Below, piece after piece: positions 1 through 4,428 of a stretch of DNA of 5,459 bases (position 1 is the first letter of the stretch; every line of letters begins with the position of its first letter). The position numbers and the translations under genes were made by a program. Below the pieces are notes generated by a model, which was not told the origin of the DNA, made no database searches, and worked only from the letters and a program-made list of their open reading frames with translations. Source of the stretch: an uncultured Clostridia bacterium (GTDB lineage Bacteria > Bacillota > Clostridia > TANB77 > CAG-508); assembly GCA_948745425.1 (NCBI GenBank), contig CAPZDM010000001.1:1-5459 (forward strand). The letters are read 5' to 3'.

Positions 1-19
1 CAGACCCCCAATTAGGTGT

Positions 20-103
20 GTCCCAATTTCCGAAAAAATGGAAAAGAGAACCGTCCCCATTTCCAGTCCCCATTTCCAGAAAAGAGAACCGTCCCAATTT
101 CCA
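20..103. repeat. Cluster of GTCCC(C/A)ATTTCC direct repeats
   Basis: The 12-base core GTCCC(C/A)ATTTCC occurs four times on this strand, at 20-31, 53-64, 66-77 and 91-102. The copies at 53-65 and 66-78 form a perfect 13-base tandem. A longer unit beginning AAAAGAGAACCG is present at 42-65 and 80-103, with 23 of 24 bases identical. The region is much richer in C and G than its surroundings and contains no open frame of note. From memory, AGAACCGTCCCC-type sequences are scattered through many Firmicutes genomes, often near REP-associated (Y1) tyrosine transposases. No such gene is inside the window, so a link to one beyond the left edge is only inference. Confidence 0.75.
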
Positions 104-139
104 CAAACCCCAATTTATAAAATTAATTATCCAAAATAA

Positions 140-168
140 TTGAATTGTAAATAAAATGATGATATAAT
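140..168 (+). promoter_or_regulatory. Sigma-A promoter of the J-protein gene (extended -10)
   Basis: A -35 box TTGAAT (140-145) is separated by exactly 17 bases from a perfect -10 box TATAAT (163-168). A TG dinucleotide at 160-161, one base before the -10 box, makes it an extended -10 promoter. Transcription should begin near 175, giving a leader of about 100 bases that contains the heptamer hairpin at 194-258. A 6-bp inverted repeat (AATTAT 125-130, ATAATT 136-141) touches the -35 box but is too AT-only to call an operator. Confidence 0.75.
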
Positions 169-193
169 ACAAGCATATATTAAATTACATATT

Positions 194-258
194 GAATAAT
201 GAATAAAGAATAGTGAAGAATGAATAATTATCCACTATTTACATTCACTTTTCACTAT
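194..258 (+). repeat. Heptamer-periodic repeat forming a 16-bp leader hairpin
   Basis: From 194 the sequence runs in consecutive 7-base units. Five are of the type GAATAAT: GAATAAT (194), GAATAAA (201), GAATAGT (208), GAAGAAT (215) and GAATAAT (222). Four more follow, TATCCAC (229), TATTTAC (236), ATTCACT (243) and TTTCACT (250), the last two being reverse-complement versions of the earlier units. As a result 210-225 (ATAGTGAAGAATGAAT) pairs with 243-258 (ATTCACTTTTCACTAT): 14 Watson-Crick pairs, one G-U and one A-C mismatch, around a 17-base loop. It lies between the promoter and the ribosome binding site, so the transcript would carry it as a leader hairpin. It has no U-tract and is not a terminator. 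Confidence 0.7.
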
Positions 259-263
259 AATAT

Positions 264-268
264 GGAGG
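264..268 (+). promoter_or_regulatory. Ribosome binding site that fixes the J-protein start
   Basis: GGAGG at 264-268 is the only good Shine-Dalgarno sequence near this gene. It lies 5 bases before ATG 274 and only 2 before ATG 271, so 274 is the best start. The upstream in-frame ATG at 220 has no such site and falls inside the left arm of the leader hairpin. ATG 262 overlaps the Shine-Dalgarno sequence itself. Confidence 0.7.
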
Positions 269-273
269 ATATG

Positions 274-1179
274 ATGATTTTTAAAGATTACTATAAAATA
301 CTAGGCTTTGACGACAATAAAGCAAACATAGACCAAATCAAAATAGCCTATCGAGAACAAGCGAAAAAGTATCATCCAGATGTAAATGGTGCAAATAGAA
401 ATACAGAAGAAAGATTTAAAGATATAAATGAAGCATATAGAATTTTATCAGATACAACAGCTAGAAGGAAATATGACAGAGCATGGAATGTAAATATAGG
501 TAGAAGAAAAAACAGAGAAAAACTTGGAAATAGAGGGGAAAAATCAGACTCTATCAAAGATGGACTATTTGGAATGTTTTTCGGATATGCTCCAAAGAAA
601 AATAAAAAACAAGAAGAGGAAGTCGGAGCAAAAAAAGGAGAAGATGTAGAAACTGAGATAGAAATTACATTAGAAGAGGCATTCTATGGAAAAACCAAAA
701 AAATATCTTTAAGAACTGTAAGTGGAACATTAAAAACAATAACAGTAAAAGTACCAGCAGGAATTAGAAACAAAGAAAGAATACGTTTAATAGGACAAGG
801 AAAAAAAGGAGCAAAAGATGAAAAACCAGGAGACCTATTCATAAAAGTAAAAGTATTAGAAAATGATAAATTCACTTTAAATGGATATGACTTACATACA
901 AAAGCATTAGTAACGCCGTGGGAGGCAGCACTAGGAGGCAAAATAAAAGTCCAAGGAATAGACGAAATAGAAGAAATAGAAATAAAAAATGGGACAACAT
1001 CAGGAAAACAAATAATAATAGAAGACAAAGGGTTTAAAGATGGAAAAGGTAGACGAGGAAATCTAATATGTGAAATCCAAATAATGATACCAGAAAAAAT
1101 ATCAGAAGAAGAAGCAAAAACATATAGGGAACTACAGAGAATATCAAAATTCAATCCTAGAGAACTATCTAAAATATAA
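274..1179 (+). CDS. Class B J-domain co-chaperone (DnaJ/CbpA-like)
   Basis: This 301-aa protein is a cytoplasmic J-protein that should stimulate the ATPase of DnaK (Hsp70) and deliver substrates to it. The J domain spans about residues 4-70: it opens with DYYKILG, carries the HPD motif at 34-36 and ends with NEAYRILSD and KYDRAW. A basic linker follows (72-122), with a very short glycine/phenylalanine stretch near 97-104. The two peptide-binding beta domains of the DnaJ C-terminal family come next. CTD1 (about 124-197) contains the typical TLEEAFYGKTKKI and VPAGI. CTD2 (about 198-275) contains TPWEAALGGKI. The protein ends with the family signature SKFNPRE. There are no CxxCxGxG zinc repeats, so it is class B (CbpA-like) and not canonical DnaJ. 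Length fits the family. It has its own promoter and a 127-base gap to the next gene. No terminator is visible after it, so some read-through is possible. Confidence 0.93.
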   Translation: MIFKDYYKILGFDDNKANIDQIKIAYREQAKKYHPDVNGANRNTEERFKDINEAYRILSDTTARRKYDRAWNVNIGRRKNREKLGNRGEKSDSIKDGLFGMFFGYAPKKNKKQEEEVGAKKGEDVETEIEITLEEAFYGKTKKISLRTVSGTLKTITVKVPAGIRNKERIRLIGQGKKGAKDEKPGDLFIKVKVLENDKFTLNGYDLHTKALVTPWEAALGGKIKVQGIDEIEEIEIKNGTTSGKQIIIEDKGFKDGKGRRGNLICEIQIMIPEKISEEEAKTYRELQRISKFNPRELSKI

Positions 1180-1223
1180 TTACATATTTGTAGGGGATTC
1201 GAAGAATTTGCCAAAAAACATGG

Positions 1224-1252
1224 TTGACATATTGTAACAAATATAGTATAAT
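1224..1252 (+). promoter_or_regulatory. Perfect-consensus sigma-A promoter of the coupling-protein operon
   Basis: TTGACA (1224-1229), a 17-base spacer and TATAAT (1247-1252) match the sigma-A consensus exactly. The start point should fall near 1259, leaving a leader of about 48 bases before ATG 1307. The spacer holds a small palindrome, TTGT-A-ACAA (1232-1240). A perfect inverted repeat begins directly after the -10 box. A promoter this strong in front of transfer-type genes would be expected to need repression, but that is inference. Confidence 0.85.
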
Positions 1253-1287
1253 TATGTATAGTGATAACAAAAGACGAGCTATACATA
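1253..1287 (+). promoter_or_regulatory. Perfect 9-bp inverted repeat over the transcription start
   Basis: TATGTATAG (1253-1261) is the exact reverse complement of CTATACATA (1279-1287), with a 17-base gap. The left arm begins one base after the -10 box, so it covers the predicted start point. The right arm ends just before the AAAGGGGAGA ribosome binding site (1291-1300). It could be an operator for a dimeric repressor. If the transcript starts a few bases into the left arm, only part of it could form an RNA hairpin. No U-tract follows, so it is not a terminator. Confidence 0.55.
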
Positions 1288-1306
1288 GGTAAAGGGGAGA
1301 AAGATT

Positions 1307-1831
1307 ATGGAAAATATTCAATGGAAACGTTTTAGCATAACAGACCCAAAGGATGTAAGTACAGTAATATATGAAGTAGTAGAAACAGAAAAAAAAGAAT
1401 TAGAAGATACTAATACTCCGAAATTCACTGTTGAAAGATTAGTTAGAAGTTCAGAAATAAGAGGAGAAACCCTTAAAAGAACTTACTATGTTAAAGAACC
1501 AAAAGCAGATGGAAATTCGTTAGTATTTTTATCATTTGGTAAGGAAAGAGTTGTAGTTAATACAGGAATGCTTATCCATGACGAAGTAAAAATTACAAAA
1601 AAACCTATGCCAATAAAATTTGACGCAATAAAGACAGAAGAAAGCCCTATATATAGAGAGTTTTCTTATACACCAAATTTAAAAAGACCAATAACAATAA
1701 TAGATACAGAAACAGTAGAAGAAGTAAAACCAATTTTATATTTTGACCAAGAAACAAATGAGGTAAAAGGAAAATGTAAAATGAAACCAAACAAATCTTA
1801 TTTTGCTTTTGAAATAAGGGAAAAATTATAG
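1307..1831 (+). CDS. Protein of unknown function, first gene of the coupling-protein operon
   Basis: I do not recognise this 174-aa protein. It has no signal peptide and no membrane segment, so it should be cytoplasmic. Charged residues alternate with short hydrophobic runs (YEVVETE, SLVFLSFG, RVVVNTGM, PITIIDTE, PILYFDQE), which suggests a mostly beta-strand fold. There is one cysteine, at 157. A GGGGAG ribosome binding site (in 1291-1300) precedes the ATG at normal distance. It is the first gene behind the consensus promoter. Its stop codon TAG supplies the first base of the GAGGAGG ribosome binding site of the next gene, so the two are surely co-transcribed. The position just upstream of a VirD4-type ATPase suggests a part in the mobile element, perhaps accessory or regulatory, but no motif supports a specific role. 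Confidence 0.85.
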   Translation: MENIQWKRFSITDPKDVSTVIYEVVETEKKELEDTNTPKFTVERLVRSSEIRGETLKRTYYVKEPKADGNSLVFLSFGKERVVVNTGMLIHDEVKITKKPMPIKFDAIKTEESPIYREFSYTPNLKRPITIIDTETVEEVKPILYFDQETNEVKGKCKMKPNKSYFAFEIREKL

Positions 1832-1843
1832 AGGAGGATTATA

Positions 1844-2077
1844 ATGAATAAGAAGATAACATACGAAGTTAATGCAGGAAGAGTTGATACACCAGAAAAA
1901 GGAAACATAATAATTCCACCAGAAAGAACATTAAGTAGAGATTGCGAAGAAGGATACTATTTGACAAAATTAGAAGATATTTCTGAAAAAGAAGTAGCAA
2001 TGGTAGAAACTGCACTAAGAAACAAGATAACAGAAATACCAGCAGGAAGAGTAGAAGAAAGAGATGAAGGAAGATAA
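1844..2077 (+). CDS. Small charged protein of unknown function
   Basis: This 77-aa protein is not recognised. It is soluble and highly charged, with one cysteine (34). The four residues AGRV occur twice, at 11-14 and 67-70, each followed by a short acidic stretch ending in glycine (DTPEKG and EERDEG). Between them lie a short strand with prolines (NIIIPPERT) and a likely helix (about 45-62, ISEKEVAMVETALRNK). The start is well supported: GAGGAGG at 1831-1837 lies 6 bases before the ATG. It sits 12 bases after the previous gene and 36 bases before the coupling-protein gene, so it belongs to the same operon. Small proteins just upstream of a coupling ATPase can be accessory factors of the transfer machinery, but here that is inference from position alone. 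Confidence 0.8.
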   Translation: MNKKITYEVNAGRVDTPEKGNIIIPPERTLSRDCEEGYYLTKLEDISEKEVAMVETALRNKITEIPAGRVEERDEGR

Positions 2078-2113
2078 CAGTATAATCAATCATAAGAAAA
2101 GGAATGATGCTTT

Positions 2114-2590
2114 ATGAATTATAGAATAGAAGGGGCATTAAGAAAAAACAAAAAAACTTTTATATTTGCAGCCATACTATGGTTATTTCTAGCCATAGTA
2201 TTTGTTATGCCAATAGCATATGGATGGGAAGCAGCGAGTGTAGGAGAAAAATTCTCTATAAATACTTTTTCAGCCACAGTAGGAGAAAGAATAGCACAAC
2301 CATTTTTAAACATAAAAGAATTAGGAAGCTATTGGGGTTCATTTATAAGTTTATTATGGAAATACTCACTAGGATTTTTAGCAATAGTAATTATAGGATT
2401 AGTAAGAACAGCTCCAAAAACTAAATATGAAAATATAGAACATGGTTCAAGTGACTGGTGTGAACATGGAGAGCAATTTAGAGTACTAAGTCCTAAAAAA
2501 GGGTTAATATTAGCAGAAGGAAATTATTTACCAGTAGACAAAAGAGGAAATGTAAACATATTAGTAGTTGGACGGATCAGGTGCTGGTAA
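2114..2590 (+). CDS. virD4: VirD4/TraG-type coupling protein, N-terminal part (frameshifted)
   Basis: As it stands this frame gives 158 aa, of which the first 153 are the true N-terminal domain of a type IV coupling protein. The last five (RIRCW) come from reading past an extra base. There are two membrane segments, at about 15-36 and 76-97, separated by a roughly 40-residue outer loop. This is the usual VirD4/TraG topology, with the ATPase in the cytoplasm. After the second segment comes an HGSSDW element, resembling the HGSA-W stretch of the family, and then the strand NVNILVVG that leads into Walker A. The ribosome binding site AAAAGGA (2097-2103) sits 10 bases before the ATG. Removing C2573 joins this part to the frame continuing to 4157 and gives a 680-aa protein. 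If the extra base is real, this product is a membrane stub without ATPase activity. Confidence 0.85.
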   Translation: MNYRIEGALRKNKKTFIFAAILWLFLAIVFVMPIAYGWEAASVGEKFSINTFSATVGERIAQPFLNIKELGSYWGSFISLLWKYSLGFLAIVIIGLVRTAPKTKYENIEHGSSDWCEHGEQFRVLSPKKGLILAEGNYLPVDKRGNVNILVVGRIRCW

Positions 2591-4157
2591 ATCTGCATCT
2601 TTCTCAATTCCAAACGCATGTCAAATGCTAGGTTCATATGTATTTACAGACCCTAAAGGAGAACTTTATGATAAAACAGCAGGATTTTTAAAAGCCAATG
2701 GATATGAAATAAAAGTATTAAACTTATTAAGACCACAAAATAGTGATGGGTATAACCCATTAATGCATATATCTAATGAATTAGACGTAGATGTTATAGC
2801 AAATACAATAATAAAAGGACAAGGAGAAGCATCAGCATCTGAACCATTCTGGGAAGACATGGGAGAAATGTTATTAAAATCACTAATATATTATTTAATA
2901 GCAACACGTCCAGAAGAAGAACAGAACTTAGCAAGTTGTGCAGAATTAGTAAGAGCAGCTAGCAGTAGTGGAAGTAGTAGTTTACTTTCTGAATTAATAA
3001 ACAAACTACCAATGGATCACCCTGCTAGAAAATACTATAAATCAGTAGAAATATCAGCAGCTTCAGAAAAAACATATTCATCTATTTTAAGTACATTACA
3101 ATCAAAACTAGGAAAATTCGACTCAAAAGAAATAGCAGAGTTAACCTCAACAAACACAATAGACTTTGAAGAAATAGGAAAAAAGAAAACAGCAGTATAT
3201 GTAATATCATCAGATACACATACAGCCTATGACTTCTTACTTACAATATTTTTCTCTCAGATGATACAACAACTATATGATTTTGCAGATTTAAATGGAG
3301 GAGCATTACCAATGCCTACATACTTCATTTTAGACGAGTTTGCAAACATAGGTAGAGTACCAGACTTTGATAAAAAGATATCAACAAGTAGAAGTAGAAA
3401 AATACAATTCAGTGTTATATTACAAAACCTAGACCAACTAGAAGCAGTATATGAAAAATCATTTGAAACAATAATAGGTAACTGCGATACTCACCTTTTC
3501 TTAGGAAGTAACTCTCAAAAAACAGTAGAATATTTCTCAAAAGCCTTAGGAAGTAAAACAATATCAAGAGAAAGTGTATCTATAAGTAAAGATAGAGTAT
3601 ATAGAAGAAATGGTGAAAACTATTCAGAAAATATAATGGAAAGAGCACTGCTAACACCAGACGAACTAAGAAGATTTGATGTAGATAAATGTATTATCTT
3701 TGAAAAAGGAATAAGACCAATCAAAGCAAATAAATATTATTATTTCAAGCATAATGAAGCAAAACAACTACAAAGATACCCAGCAAACCATAATGAAGAA
3801 AGAGAACTAGAAAGAGGAACATGGAGAACATTTAACCCATATAATCCATATACTCCAGAAGGAGAAAAACAGCCAGTAAACGACTTAAAAATAGACTCAT
3901 TAGATGACTTATTTTCAGATGAAACACCAAAACAAGAAAATAAGGTAGAACAAAAAAAGGATGAAGATATTGGATTTGCCTCAATAGAAACAAATGCTAA
4001 AAAAGAGCAAGTACAACCAGACTTTGAAGAAATACCAATGCTACCACAAGATGAAATATTAGAAGACAAAGAAATAGATATAGCAAAAGAATTAGAAGCA
4101 AAATTTGATGAAATATTTGGTCCAATAGAAGAGAATGAGACATCAAATAAATCATAA
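2568..4157 (+). CDS. virD4: VirD4/TraG-type coupling ATPase, main part (frameshifted from 2114)
   Basis: This is the cytoplasmic ATPase of a type IV coupling protein, which links the relaxase-DNA complex to the conjugation channel and powers DNA export. Numbering is for the repaired 680-aa protein: Walker A GGSGAGKS at 153-160, DPKGE at 179-183, Walker B ILDEFAN at 405-411, then LQNLDQLEAVYE (436-447) and GNCDTHLFLGSNS (455-467), all typical of the TraG/VirD4 family. The last 100 or so residues form a low-complexity acidic tail rich in E, D and K. The frame can be opened at TTG 2568, but no ribosome binding site precedes it. Such a product would have Asp in place of the first Walker A glycine, so I treat it as the continuation of the gene at 2114. 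It is last in its operon, with a terminator about 110 bases on. No relaxase or VirB4 is in the window. Confidence 0.92.
   Translation: MDGSGAGKSASFSIPNACQMLGSYVFTDPKGELYDKTAGFLKANGYEIKVLNLLRPQNSDGYNPLMHISNELDVDVIANTIIKGQGEASASEPFWEDMGEMLLKSLIYYLIATRPEEEQNLASCAELVRAASSSGSSSLLSELINKLPMDHPARKYYKSVEISAASEKTYSSILSTLQSKLGKFDSKEIAELTSTNTIDFEEIGKKKTAVYVISSDTHTAYDFLLTIFFSQMIQQLYDFADLNGGALPMPTYFILDEFANIGRVPDFDKKISTSRSRKIQFSVILQNLDQLEAVYEKSFETIIGNCDTHLFLGSNSQKTVEYFSKALGSKTISRESVSISKDRVYRRNGENYSENIMERALLTPDELRRFDVDKCIIFEKGIRPIKANKYYYFKHNEAKQLQRYPANHNEERELERGTWRTFNPYNPYTPEGEKQPVNDLKIDSLDDLFSDETPKQENKVEQKKDEDIGFASIETNAKKEQVQPDFEEIPMLPQDEILEDKEIDIAKELEAKFDEIFGPIEENETSNKS
2570..2576 (+). other. One-base frameshift inside the Walker A codons
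   Basis: The sequence reads GGA C GGA at 2570-2576. Upstream the frame is GTA GTT GGA (VVG). Downstream, after skipping C2573, it is GGA TCA GGT GCT GGT AAA TCT (GSGAGKS). Without the C the result is VVGGSGAGKS, a normal P-loop for the family. With it, the frame yields CGG, a codon out of keeping with the AGA-rich arginine usage here, and stops at TAA 2588-2590. There is no homopolymer. An assembly error, a true inactivating insertion and recoding are all possible; the first two are more likely. Confidence 0.85.
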
Positions 4158-4266
4158 AATTAAAAGAGTAAATTTATTAAATGTATTATGTCCCTAAGAA
4201 AATATACGAAATGTAACAAATTTGAAACCTAAACTTAACAAACAAATAATAAAACATAAAACCAAG

Positions 4267-4294
4267 AAAATCCGTAAATAAACACGGATTTTTT
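4267..4294 (+). terminator. Rho-independent terminator after the coupling-protein gene
   Basis: AAAATCCGT (4267-4275) pairs perfectly with ACGGATTTT (4284-4292) around the 8-base loop AAATAAAC. The right arm runs into six T residues (4289-4294), then G and four more T. The A-tract on the left side could let it work on the opposite strand too, though no minus-strand gene is seen. It separates the coupling-protein operon from the surface-protein gene. The stretch between the stop codon and this hairpin (4158-4266) is A-rich and holds nothing I can name. Confidence 0.85.
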
Positions 4295-4318
4295 GTTTTA
4301 TACAGGAAAAATTAGATA

Positions 4319-4347
4319 TTTACATATGTATTTTGAACTTGTATAAT
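4319..4347 (+). promoter_or_regulatory. Sigma-A promoter of the surface-protein gene
   Basis: TTTACA (4319-4324, five of six consensus bases) is 17 bases from a perfect TATAAT (4342-4347). Transcription should start near 4354 and give a leader of about 75 bases before ATG 4429. TTGAAC at 4333 is too close to the -10 box to be the -35 element. The promoter follows directly on the terminator of the previous operon, so the surface-protein gene is independently transcribed. Confidence 0.75.
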
Positions 4348-4360
4348 ACGGTTGTATAGA

Positions 4361-4380
4361 GGGCAATGTATCACATGCCC
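4361..4380 (+). promoter_or_regulatory. 5'-leader hairpin of the surface-protein mRNA
   Basis: GGGCAATGT (4361-4369) pairs with ACATGCCC (4373-4380) around the 3-base loop ATC, leaving one bulged A in the left arm. It is the only GC-rich patch in the leader and begins about 7 bases from the predicted transcript start. No U-tract follows, so it is not a terminator. A hairpin so close to the 5' end could stabilise the message or bind a regulator. A second, AT-only 7-bp inverted repeat (4388-4394 with 4400-4406) lies just before the AAGGAGG ribosome binding site. Confidence 0.5.
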
Positions 4381-4428
4381 AATTTAATAAATAATAAAGT
4401 TATTTACTAATATTAAGGAGGAAGTTCT

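Noticed and set aside
53..102. Direct repeats as plasmid iterons or a CRISPR array
   Set aside because: Copies are irregularly spaced (33, 13 and 25 bases apart), there are no uniform spacers, and no rep or cas gene is present.
220..273. Upstream ATG (220) as the J-protein start
   Set aside because: It has no ribosome binding site, falls inside the heptamer hairpin and would add 18 residues (MNNYPLFTFTFHYN...) before a J domain that normally starts within a few residues of the N-terminus.
1233..1242. TGTAACAAAT shared by the 1224 promoter spacer and 4212-4221
   Set aside because: A 10-base AT-rich match is easily due to chance, and the second copy is not in a promoter.
684..1286. 200-aa open frame on the minus strand
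   Set aside because: It lies antisense to the J-protein gene, has no ribosome binding site or family resemblance, and arises from the A-rich coding strand (its product is full of S, F, I and P).
2089..2108. ATCAT/ATGAT inverted repeat around the coupling-protein ribosome binding site
   Set aside because: Only 5 AT-rich base pairs, expected by chance in sequence of this composition.
2568..2590. TTG 2568 as an independent start for the coupling ATPase
   Set aside because: No Shine-Dalgarno sequence precedes it, and the product would lack the first Walker A glycine and both membrane segments. It is better explained as the continuation of the frame from 2114.
4361..4380. Leader hairpin as a transcription terminator or riboswitch
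   Set aside because: No U-tract follows, and it is too small and simple for any riboswitch class I know.
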